From NCBI RefSeq assembly GCF_900455735.1, contig NZ_UAUI01000001.1, positions 124,001 through 188,000 on the forward strand: 64,000 bases of DNA. The letters are read 5' to 3'. Below the pieces are notes generated by a model. That model ran no database searches. It was not told the origin of the DNA and saw only the letters and a program-made list of their open reading frames with translations. A program made the position numbers and the translations under genes. Positions 1-12,100 of the stretch are shown piece after piece. Source of the stretch: Rhodococcus wratislaviensis. GTDB lineage: Bacteria; Actinomycetota; Actinomycetes; Mycobacteriales; Mycobacteriaceae. Numbering within the stretch: the stretch's first letter is position 1; each line of letters begins with the position of its first letter.

Positions 1-3000
1 TGTCGACCCGCAGTGCCAGGCCGGCGGGCGTCGGGTCCAGGAACATCGACTGCAACGGGATCTGCCGTCCGAGGCGTTCCTGCAGCACCGTGATCACCCG
101 GGTGGCGACGATCGAGTTGCCGCCGAGGTCGAAGAAGCTGTCGGCGGTACCGACGCGGTCCACGCCCAGCACCTCGGCGAAGGCCTCGACGATGATCCGC
201 TCGGTCGCCGTCGTCGGGGCCCGGAAGGCCGCACCGGTGGTGCCGAACTCGGGCGCGGGCAGCGCCTTGCGGTCGAGTTTGCCGACCGGGGTCATCGGAA
301 TCTGATCGAGGACGACCACGGCGGACGGGACCATGTGTGCGGGCAGGCGGTCGGCCGCGTGGGTACGCAACTCCGCCGGCTCGAGGTCGTGGCCCTCGGC
401 TGCCCGCACGTACGACGCGAGGAGCGTGTCGCCGGACGGCCCGGTGTGACCGATGGTGGCCGCGAACGCGACCGCGGGGTGGCGGGCGAGGACGGCGTCG
501 ATCTCACCGAGTTCGATGCGGAAGCCGCGGACCTTCACCTGGAAGTCGGTGCGGCCGATGTACTCGATGGTGTGGTCGCCGCGCCAGCGCACCACGTCGC
601 CGGTGCGGTACATCCGGCGGCCGGGCTCCCCGAACGGGCAGGCGACGAACCGTTCCGACGTCAGAGCCGACCGGTTGTGGTACCCGCGTGCCAGTCCGGG
701 TCCGGTGATGTACAGCTCGCCGGGCACACCGACCGGGACGGGCTGCAGACGCTCGTCGAGGACCAGCGAACCGAACCCCAGCGCGGGTGCGCCGATGTTC
801 ACGACCCCACCCGGACGCATCGGCGCGCTGACGCTCGCCTGGATGGTCGTCTCCGTGGGCCCGTACCCGTTGTGCATGTTGCGGTGCTTGCCCCAGATCT
901 CCACCAGCTCCGGCGGGCAGGCCTCGCCGGCCACCGCGAGGACCCGGAGCGATTCGAGTCCCACGTCCTCGATGGACGACAGCGCGGTGGGCGTGATGAA
1001 CGCGTGCGTCACCGCGTTGCGCCGGAACAGGTCCGCCAGCTCCGTGCCACCGAAGACGGTGGGCGGCACGATCACGACCCGGGCCGACGCGCCGAACGCC
1101 ATCATCAGCTCGAAGATCGACGCGTCGAAGCTCGGGGACGCCAGATGCGAGACCCGGGAGTCGTGCGTGACCTGGAACCGTTCGTGTTCCTCCGCGGTCA
1201 GGTTGGCCATGCCGCGGTGAGTGACGATGACCCCCTTCGGCTTACCGGTCGAACCCGACGTGTAGATCAGGTACGCCGGGTGGGCCAGATGGAGCGGGCG
1301 CGTGCGGTCGGCGTCGGTGACCGGCGCCGAGGAGACGGCCGCGACCTGTTCGGCGAACGACTCGTCGTCGAGCACCAGCCACGGCACGGTGTCCGGCAGA
1401 TTGTCGCGACGATCGGCGACGGTCAGGCCGACGGACGCCCGGCAGTCGGTGAGCATGTAGTCGATGCGGTCCCGCGGGTAGGTCGGGTCGACGGGCACGA
1501 ACGCCGCACCCGACTTCGCGACCGACCAGATCGACACCACTTCCTCGATCGACCGCGGCATACCGATGGCCACGAACGTTTCCGGCCCGACTCCCTGGGC
1601 GCACAGCACCCGTGCCAGCCGGTTGGACCATTCGTCGAGTTCGCGGTAGGTGACCTGCCGGTCCTCGAAGGACAACGCCACCGAATCGGGGTCGAGTGTC
1701 GCGGCGGCCGTCAGCAGGTCGGGCCACACCTCGGGGCGCACGTCGGGTTTGCCGCGGGCCGGGACCATTTCCTCGATCTCCGCCTCGTCGAGCAGCGGGA
1801 GGGTGCCGATCGGCCGGTCCGGGTCGGCGGTGACGGCCGCGAGGATCCGGACGAACCGGTCCGCGATCGAGCGTGCGGTCCCGCGGTCGAACAGGGAGAC
1901 GGCGAAGTCCAGTCCGCCGGAAACACCCGCGGGCGCGCCGTCCCGGTCGAACTGCTCGGCCAGGATCACCTCGAGGTCTTCCTTGACCACCCGGGTCTCG
2001 AGGTCCACGTTCTCGACCCGCAGGTCCGGCAGTTCCAGTGTCGGGTTCTCGTTGTTCTGGAACTCGAGGGCCACCTGGAACAGGGGCGAGTACGAGGTGG
2101 ATCGGGTCGGGTTGAGTTCCTCGACGAGGCGCTCGAACGGCAGATCCGAGTGCTGGAACGCGGCCAGGTCGGTTTCCCGGATCCGCTGCACCAGTTCGGT
2201 GAACGTCGACGCCGGGTCGATCCGGTTCCGCAGGACCAGGGTGTTGACGAACATGCCGACCATGTCGTCGAGGGCGGCTTCACCACGCCCGGCGACGGGG
2301 GTGCCGATGACGACGTCGTCGGTGCTGCCGAGCCTCGACAGCAGAACGGCCAGCGCGGCGTGGACGGCCATGAACATGGTGGCGTTGTTGGCCCGGGCCA
2401 GTGCCGTCAGCCGCTGATGGAGGTCGGCGTCGATCGCGAACTCGACCCGATCACCCTCGAACGTCTGCTGGATCGGGCGCGGCCGGTCGGTCGGCAACTG
2501 GATGACGTCCGGCACCCCAGCCAGCGTGTCCGACCAGAACCGCAACTGCTGGTTGATCATCGATTCGGGGTCGTTCTCCGAGCCGAGTCCGGCATGCTGC
2601 CACAGCGTGTAGTCGGCGTACTGGACGTGCAGCGGATCCCACTGCGGGCCGTCGCCGCCGAGCCGTGACGTGTACGCCACCATGACGTCGCGGGCGAGCG
2701 GCGCCAGGGAGAATCCGTCCGCGCTGATGTGGTGCACCACGATCGTCAGCACGTGATGGTCGGGTGCAATCCGGAACAGGGCCGCCCGGACCGGCACGTC
2801 GGTGCTGACGTCGAACCCACGGGACACCAGATCCATGATGTGCCGCGGCAGGTCCTCCGCCGCGACCGAGACGGTGTCGACGTCCGGTTGCGCATCGGCG
2901 GCGGGCAGGATCCGCTGGGTCGGTTCGTTGTCCACCGTCGGGAAGACGGTGCGCAGCGTCTCGTGCCGTTCGAGGACGTCGGCCATCGCCAGCCGCAGGG

Positions 3001-3130
3001 CGTCCTCGTCCAGGGTTCCGGTCAGCCGGACGGCCAACGGAATGTTGTAGGCCGGTGAGGACGTGTCGAACTGGTTGAGGAACCACATCCGCTTCTGCGC
3101 CAGCGACAGCGGAATCTGGTCGGGGCGTTC
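1..3130 (-). other. NRPS1 module 7: C-A-T, last module in view
   Basis: LCL C with [10 protein letters not shown] core near 1245-1270; pocket D-A-F-F-A-A-G-I-Q (hydrophobic, residue unassigned). The carrier LGGNSI lies near 105-125 and continues into [13 protein letters not shown], which parallels [12 protein letters not shown] in the thioesterase-proximal carrier of NRPS2 and differs from the internal carriers. The frame is still open at base 1. Confidence 0.82.
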
Positions 3131-6100
3131 GACCGGTGCGAGAGCGGGGCGGGCGCCGCCGCTCACGCTGTCGGCGACGCGTTCGGCCAGCGACCGGACG
3201 TCGGGGGCCTCGAACAGGGCGCGCACACCGATGTCGGTGTCGAGGGCGTCCCGCAACCGTGCCGTGACACGGGTCGCGACCAGCGAGTTTCCACCGAGAT
3301 CGAAGAAGTTGTCGTCGATGCCGATCCGTTCGATACCGAGGACTTCGGCGAAGATGTCCACGATCTTGCGTTCGAGATCGTTGGTCGGCGGCTGGAACTC
3401 GGTCGTGGTGACGTGGAACTCGGGCGCGGGCAGCGCCGACCGGTCCAGTTTGCCCACCGGGGTCAACGGGATCTCGTCCAGGAACATGACGCTCGTCGGC
3501 ACCATGTGCGCGGGGAGCCGGGTCGACAGGTGTGCGGTCAGCTCGGCCGGGTCGACGCCGCCGGCGGTGTTGGGCAGCAGGTAGGTCACCAGGACGGTGT
3601 CACCGGACGGGCCGGGAACACCGAGGGTCGCGGCGAAGCTGACCCCGGGGAACGTGGCGATCTCGTTGTCGATCTCGCCGAGTTCGATGCGGAAACCGCG
3701 GATCTTCACCTGGAAGTCGCTGCGGCCCACGTACTCGACGGTGTGGTCGGCGCGCCACCGGACGATGTCGCCGGTGCGGTACATCCGCTCCCCTGCCTCC
3801 CCGAACGGGTTGGCGACGAATCGCTGGCTGCTCAGTTCCGGGCGCCGGTGGTAGCCGCGGGCGAGCCCCGCACCGGTGATGTACAGCTCGCCGGGAACTC
3901 CGACGGGCACCGGCTGGAGGCGTGAATCCAGCACGAGCTCACCGACTCCGCGGATCGGCCCGCCGAGAGTGATGGGGTCGCCCACCGTCATCGGGTCGCT
4001 GATATTGGCCATCACCGTGGTCTCGGTGGGGCCGTACGCATTCGACAGCTGCCGGCCGGGTGCCCAGCGGGTCACCAGTTCCGGCGGGCACGCCTCGCCG
4101 CCGAACACGACGTGCTGGAACTCGTCGAGCCCCGTCGGGTCGACGGTGGACAGCGCCGCGGTGGTGACGAAGGCGTGGGTGACGTGTTCGGACCTGATCA
4201 GTTCGGCCAGTTCCGCTCCGCCGTACACCGTCGGCGGTGCGATCACCATCGTGGCGCCGACCCCGAACGCCTGCAGGTACTCGAACACCGATCCGTCGAA
4301 GCTGGGCGTCGAGAAGTGCAGTGTGCGGGACGTCTGTGCGGCGGCGAAACGCTGCCGCTGGTCCTCGGCGAAGTTGTCGAGGCCCTCGTGCGTGACCACG
4401 ACGCCCTTCGGCTTGCCCGTCGAACCGGAGGTGTAGACGATGTAGGCGGCGTTGTCGAGGCTTATCGGCGAACGTCGATCCGAATCGGCCACCGGCAGCG
4501 CAGGTTTCGACTGGCAGGCCTTCTCGAACTTGGGTGAGTCGAGCTGCAGCCACGGCACCGAGTCGGGCAGCGCCTTCTCGTACGCGGCCATGGTCAGTCC
4601 GATGGTGGCACCCGAATCGGTGAGCATGTGCTCGATGCGGTCCATCGGATAGTTCGGGTCGACGGGGACGAACGCGGCGCCCGTCTTGGCCACCGCCCAC
4701 ACGGCGAGGACCGACTCGATCGACCGGGGAATGCCGAGCGCCACGAACGTCTCCGGGCCTGCGCCGCGGGAAATGAGAACCCGGGCGAGCTGGTTGGAGC
4801 GTTCGTTGAGTTCCCGGTAGGAGACGTTGCGGCCCTCGAACGTCAGCGCCGTGCGGTTCGGATCCAGTGCGGCGGCGTCCTCGAAGATCTGCGGCAGCGT
4901 CCGGACGGAGAACCCCGGGCGGCCGCGCACCGGCGCGAACTCGGCGAGTTCGGCCTCGGTGAGCAGTTGCATGTGGGCGAGCGGGATCTCGGGCCGGTCG
5001 GCGAGGGCGTCGAGCACCCGCTGCAGCCGATCCGCGATCTCGTCGACCGCGCTCTCCTCGAAGACCTCGGGGAGGTACTCGAACTTGAAGTTCAGCCGAG
5101 CGTCCCCGGAGGCGACGACGGCGAGCGGGTAGTGCGCGGAGTCCTTGCCGTCGATGCCGGTGACGAACATCCCGGCGATGTCGGTCTGTTCCGTCAGCCC
5201 CGCCTCGTCCACCGGATACGACTCGAACACGGTCAGTGTGTCGAAGGCACCGCCGCCGCCGACCGCCGACTGGACGTCGGTCAGCCCCACGTAGTGGTGA
5301 TCGAGCAGTGCGGCCTGTTCGCTCTGCACTCGTTCGAGCAACTCGCCCAGCGACTCCCAGGGGTCGAGGGTCACTCGTACCGGCAGGGTGTTTATGAACA
5401 GACCCACCATCGACTCGATGCCGGCGATCTGCGGCGGCCGGCCCGACACCGTCCCGCCGAACACCACGTCGGAGCGGCCGACCAAGCCGCCCAGCACGAT
5501 TCCCCACGCCGTCTGGACGACGGTGTTGAGGGTGAGCCCGCGTTCGCGGCTCAGGTCCCGCAGCCGGGTGGTCTGCTCCTCCGACAGTGTGAACGCGGTC
5601 TCCTCCGCGACGGCGGAGTGCGCCTCACCCCGCTCCAGCGGGGCGAGAAGCGTCGGCTCCTCGACACCGTCGAGCGCGGTGCGCCAGGCGTCGAGGGAGT
5701 CCGTGGTGTCGTGCCGCTTCATCCACGACAGGTAGTCGCGGTACGAGTGGACCCGGGGCAGCAGGCTGCCGTCGGCGTCCAGCGCGTACAGCGTCAGCAG
5801 GTCACGGATGACCAGCGGAGTCGACCAGCCGTCGAGCAGGATGTGGTGGTTGGTCAGGATCAGCCGGTAGTCGTCCGCGGTGAGCCGGACGAGGGCGAGG
5901 CGCAGCAACGGCGCGTTCGCCATGTCGAACTTCACCGACCGGTCCCGTGCCACGATCCGGTCGTATTCGCGGGTGGTCTCGTCGGGGTCGAGTGCCGAGA
6001 GGTCGAACTCCGACCACGGCAGTTCGACGTGCTGCTGGATGATCTGCGCGGAGGCGCCCGCGCTGTCGTGGACGAACGCGGCCCGCAGGTTGGGGTGCCG

Positions 6101-9100
6101 GTCCAGCAGCGCCTGCCCGGCCCGGCGGAACCGGTCCGGGTCGACCTCGCCGCGCAGTTTCAGCGCCAGCTGCACCAGGTACGGGTCGACCGTGGCGTCC
6201 GAGAACTGGGCGTGGAACAGTAATCCCGATTGCAGCGGCGACAGCGACCAGATGTCCGACAGCGCCGGGAACCTGGCCTCGAGCCGGTCGATCGCGTCCT
6301 GGTCGAGGGTGACCAGGTCCAGATCGGACGGGGTCACGCCGCCGGCGTCGGGCCGCGCGACGTGGGTGGTCAGCGCGGTCAGCGCCTGCACCCACAGGTC
6401 GGCGAGCGCACGGACCTCGGACGGGGTGAGGACCCCGGTCGGGAACGCCCAGGTGGCCCGCAGCCGGTTGCCGTCGGCCCCGGTGCCGGTGACGGCGTTG
6501 ATGTCGAGCGCCGACGCCACCGGGATGTCGGAGGCGGGGATGTCGTCGAGCTTCGTGTCCGTCACCGGAACCCAGGCGTGACCGTGGATGTCGGTGGACG
6601 TCGCGCCACCGAGCCGGCCCAGGTAGTTGAACGTGACCTGCGGCTTCGCCAGCGCCCGCAGCTGATCCGCGGTCTCCGGGTCCAGATAGCGGAGCATGCC
6701 GTAGCCGATGCCGTGGTCCGGGATGCCCAGCAGCTGTTCCTTGATCGCCTTGACCGCGGACCCGGCGGCCTTGCCACCGGCGAAGGCGTCGTCGAGGTCG
6801 ATCCCCGACAGGTCCAGGCGCACCGGGAACATCGCCGTGAACCAGCCGACGGTGCGGCCCAGATCGGCGCCCGGCAGCACCTGGTCCTCGCGGCCGTGGC
6901 CTTCCAGGCTGACCAGCGACTCCCGCGTGAAGTCGCCGTGGGTGCGACGCCACTGGGCCAGTGCCAGTGCCAGCGCGGTCAGGAGTCCGTCGTTGACGCC
7001 GCCGTGGAATGCCTCCGGGACACGGGTCAGCAGTGCGTCCGTGACATCGGCGGGCACCTCCACGGTGACCTTCTCGACGGTCCCCGCCACGTCGATCGCC
7101 GCGTCCAGCGGCCGCGATCCGATCAGCGGGTCGTCGGCCTCGAGCACCCGGCGCCACAGTTCGATCTCGTCGGCGCGTTCGCGTGTCGCCTCGACGAGTC
7201 CGTGCGACCAGCGCCGCATCGACGTGCCGACCGGCTCGAGGACCGGTTCCTGACCCGCGGAGACCTGCGCCCACGCGGTCGCCAGGTCGGGGACGAGGAT
7301 CCGCCACGACACACCGTCGACCACCAGGTGGTGGGCCACGACCAGCAGCCGCCCGCCCCCGCCGCCGGCGTCGAACCACACCATCTGCAGCATCACCCCG
7401 GCCTCGGGGTCCAGTCGTCCTGCCGCGGCATCGAGTTCACGGGTCGCGATTTCCGCGAACCCGGAACCGACCACCGACGGGACCTCGACACGGTGCAGCA
7501 CGTCGTCCACGTCGACCGCGCCCACGGCCTGCACCTCGATCCGCCACTGCGGCTCGGCACCGAGGAGACGGGCCCGCAGCATGTCGTGGTGATCCACGAC
7601 GGCGGCGATCGTGCGCTTCAGCAGAGTCTCGTCGGCCGCGGCGGGCAGGGAGAGCAGCGCGGTCTGGGTGTAGCGGCGGAAGTCGCCGCCGCGTTCGAGC
7701 AGCCATGCGGTGATCGGGGTGACCGGCATCTCGCCGATCCCGCCGCCGGGCAGTTCGTCGAGTACCACCACGTCGGCGGCGCCCGCCCAGGAAGCGGCCT
7801 CGGCGAGCGCGGCAACGGTCTTGGCCTCGAACACGTCGCGCGGCGTGAGCACCACACCGGCGGCCTTCGCGCGGGCCACCAACTGGATCGACATGATGCT
7901 GTCGCCGCCGAGGGCGAAGAACGAATCGTCCACACCCACCGATTCCAGACCGAGCACCTCGGCGAACAGACCGGCGAGGATGGTTTCCATCTCCGTGGCC
8001 GGGGCGCGGCCCGCCGACACCCGGGCACCGAAGTCGGGTTCCGGCAGCGCGCGGCGGTCGAGTTTGCCGTTGCTCGTCAACGGCAGCGCGTCGAGCACCA
8101 CGAGGGTGGCGGGCACCATGTACGAGGTGAGCTGGGTGCCGACGAATTCGAGCGCCGACGACACCTCGACGGTGGCGCCAGATTCCGGAACCACGTAGCC
8201 GATCAGCCGGTGACCGCCGTGCCCGTCGTCGCGGGTGAGGACGACGGCCTGCGCGATGCCGCGGTACCGGAGCAGCGCGGATTCGATCTCGCCGAGTTCG
8301 ATGCGGAAACCGCGGATCTTCACCTGGAAGTCGCTGCGGCCCAGGTACTCGAGTTGGCCGTCGGTGTTCCAGCGCGCCAGGTCACCCGTGCGGTACATCC
8401 GCGCCCCGGGACGGAGCGGGTCGGCCACGAACCGGGTCGAACTGAGCCCGGCCCGGCCGAGGTAGCCGCGGGTCACCTGGTCACCCGAGACGTACATCTC
8501 CCCGATGGTGCCCGGGGGAACCGGGTGCAGGCGCCGGTCGAGGACGTGGACGTGCAGCCCGGCGATTCCGCGCCCGATCACGCTGGCCGACGCGGACTCG
8601 GCGAACTCGCGGTCGAGCGCCAGGTAGCTGACGTGGACCGTCGTCTCGGTGATGCCGTACATGTTCACCAGGGTCGGGGCGGAGTCGTCGTGCCGCGAGT
8701 ACCAGCGGCCGAGCTGACCGAGGTCGAGAGCCTCGCCACCGAAGATCACGTACCGCAGCGCCAGTGCCGCCGCGTTCACGTCGATCTCGGAGACGATGCG
8801 GTCGGTCTCGGCGAGCTGATAGAACGCGGTCGGGGTCTGATTGAGCACGGTGACCTGCTCGTTCCGCAGGAGTTCGTGGAACATTTCCGGGGACCGCGCG
8901 GTGTAGTAGTCGACGACGACGAGTCGGCCGCCGTAGAGCAGCGGACCCCACAGCTCCCACACGGAGAAGTCGAACGCGTACGAGTGGAACATCGTCCACA
9001 CGTCGTTCTCGTCGAACCCGTAGAGCGGCTGCGTGTTCGCGAACAACGTCAGCACGTTGCGGTGCGAGACGACGACGCCCTTGGGGCGGCCCGTCGACCC

Positions 9101-12100
9101 GGAGGTGTAGATGACGTACGCCACCGATGCGGAGTCGAGCGGTGCCACCCGGTCGGCGTCGGTGATCGTCGCCGGCGACTGCTGCGCGAGGTCCGTGGTG
9201 GTCTCGGGGTCGTCGAGCAGGATCGCCGGGGTCTCCGAGTCGGGCAGGGCGGAGACGTCTCCCGTCGTGGTGATGACACAGTTCGGTGCGGCATCCTCGA
9301 ACACGAACGCCAACCGGTCCGCCGGGTAGGTGATGTCGACGGGCAGATAGCCGCCGCCGGTCTTGATCACGGCCAGCAGGGCGATGATCAGATCGCAGGT
9401 GCGTGGGAGTGCCACGGCCACCAGCGTTTCCGGCCCCACTCCCTGGGAGATCAGCAGGCGGGCCAGCCGATTCGACCGGGCGTCGAGCTCCGAGTAGGTC
9501 AGTGCGACGTCCTCGGACGTCACGGCCGTGGCGTCGGGGAACCGGGCCACACTCTGCGCGAAGCGGTCCGCGAGGGTGGCGGTGCCCGCGTCCACTCCGG
9601 CGGTGTTCCATTCGGTCGCCATCGCCGACCGCTCGGCGGCGTCGGTGATCACGATGTCACCGACCGGGGCCTGCGGGTCGGAGGTGACGGCGCCGAGGAT
9701 GCGCAGGAAGCGTTCGGCGAACGTGCGGACGGTGCCGGCGTCGAACAGATCGGTGGCGAAGATGAACGACGCGGCGATGCCCGATGCCACCCCGTCCACG
9801 TCGAATCCTTCCTCGACGCTGAGCTGCAGGTCGAACTTGGCGACCTCCAGATCGAAATCGACGGCGGCCGCGGTCAGTTCCGGGAGCTCGAGCCGCGGTG
9901 TCTCGTTGTTCCGGAACTCGAGCAGCGCCTGGAACAGCGGCGAGTGCGCGGTGGAGCGCTCCGGCGCGAGGACGTCGACGAGCCGCTCGAACGGCAGATC
10001 GGAGTGGTGGAACGCGGCGAGGTCGGTGGACCGCACCTGATCCATCAGGGTGCCGAAACCCTCCGCCGGGTCGACGGCGCTCCGCAGCACCAGAGTGTTG
10101 ACGAACATGCCGACCATGTCGTCGAGCGCCGCGTCACCTCGGCCAGCGATGGGTGTGCCGACCGCGATGTCCTCGGTGGACGACAGCGCCGACAGCAGCA
10201 CCGACAGGGCCGCGTGGACGGCCATGAACATGGTGGAGTTGTGCTTGCGCGCCAACGCCGCCAGCGCCCGGTGCACGTCCGCCGGGATCGTGAAGTCGAC
10301 CTGCGCACCGCGGAACGACTGCTGGACCGGTCGCGCCCGGTCGGTCGGCAGCTGCAGGAGTTCGGGCAGGTCGGCCAGCTGATCCGTCCAGTACCGGAGT
10401 TGCTGGGAGATCAGCGATTCGGCGTCGCCCTCGTCGCCGAGGAGTTGGAGCTGCCACAGCGTGTAATCGGCGTACTGCACCGACAGCGGGTTCCACTGCG
10501 GTGCGCTGCCCGCGATGCGGGCGGCGTACGCGGTCATGACGTCCCGCGCGAGCGGGGTCAGTGAGAATCCGTCGGCGCAGATGTGGTGCACCACGATGAC
10601 GAGCACGTGATCGTCGGGGGCGAGTGCGAACAGCGCCGACCGCATCGGCACGTCGGCCGTCACGTCGAAGCCGGCGGTCGCGAGACCGGCGATGTGCTCG
10701 CGGAGTTCGTCCTCGGACACCTCGAGGATCTCGAGGTTCGGCGTCCACTGCCCCGGGGAGAGCACCACCTGCGTCGGTTCGCCGTCGTGGGACGGGAACA
10801 CGGTCCGCAACGATTCGTGGCGGACGAAGACGTCCGTCACCGCCGCGCGCAGCGACTCCACGTCCAGGTGACCGGTCAGCCGCACGGCCAGGGGGATGTT
10901 GTAGGCCGCCGACGATGTGTCGAACTGGTTGAGGAACCACATCCGCTTCTGTGCCAGCGACACCGGAACGTGCGCGGGCCGCGGCATCGGGCCGAGCGGG
11001 ATCCGGACGTGGGCACCGTCCTGCGCGGGTGCGAAGGCCGTCGACTCGATGAGGCGGGCCAGCTGATGGATCGTCGGCGCCTCGAACAGGGTGCGGACGC
11101 CGATGTCGGTGTCCAGTTCCGCGGTCAGGCGCGCGGCGACACGGGTCGCGATCAGCGAGTTTCCGCCGATGTCGAAGAAGTTGTCGTCGATGCCGACTCG
11201 TTCGATTCCCAGGACCGTGGTGATGACGTCGGCGATCGTGTGTTCGAGGACCGTCGACGGCGGCCGGAAGTCGTCCGACGTGGGCAGGAACTGCGGTTCG
11301 GGCAACGCCGCCCGATCGAGCTTGCCGACCGGGGTGAGCGGGATCTCGTCGAGGATCATGATGCTCGACGGCACCATGTGTGCGGGCAGCAGGTTCGCTG
11401 TCCACTCCTTCAGTTCCGGCGGTTCGAGCACCGACTCGGCCTCGGGCAGCACGTACGACACGAGCACAGTGTCGCCGGCGGGACCGGGGCGCCCCAGGGT
11501 GACTGCGAACGCGACGGACGGGTGCCCGGCGAGTGCGCTGTCGATGTCGCCGAGCTCGATGCGGAAGCCGCGGATCTTCACCTGGAAGTCGGTGCGGCCC
11601 AGGTATTCGACCGTGTGATCGGACCGCCACCGCGCGAGGTCGCCGGTGCGGTACATCCGGTCACCCTGCTCGCCGTAGGGGTTGGCGACGAACCGCTCAC
11701 TGGTCAGCCCGGCGCGAGCATGATACCCGCGGGCCAGACCCTCACCGGAGATGTAGAGCTCGCCGGCGACGCCGACGGAGACCGGTTGCAGCCGCGAGTC
11801 GAGAATCACCTCGGAGACGCCGCGGACGGGGGCACCGATGGTGACCGTCTCCCCCACCTGCAGGTGGTCGCTGAGGTTGCTCATGATGGTGGTCTCGGTG
11901 GGGCCGTAGCCGTTGTACATGGTGCGGCCCGGTGCCCACCGGGTCACCAGCTCCGGAGGGACGGCCTCGCCACCGGCGACCACGTTCTGGAACACCTCGA
12001 GACCCTCGGGGTCCACGGAGGCCAGCGCCGCGGGGGTGACGAACCCGTGGGTGACGCCCTCGGTCCGGATCAGTTCCGCGAGTTCCTCGCCGCCGTACAC

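Noticed and set aside
335..2668. Plus-strand open frame of 777 residues opposite NRPS1
   Set aside because: It is Arg/Asp/Gly/His-rich low-complexity translation with no family motif, lying antisense to a perfect NRPS module. Such frames are a by-product of GC-rich codons.
6230..10564. Plus-strand open frame of 1,444 residues
   Set aside because: Same antisense artefact: the minus strand here encodes the E, T and A domains of NRPS1 module 5 with all motifs intact.
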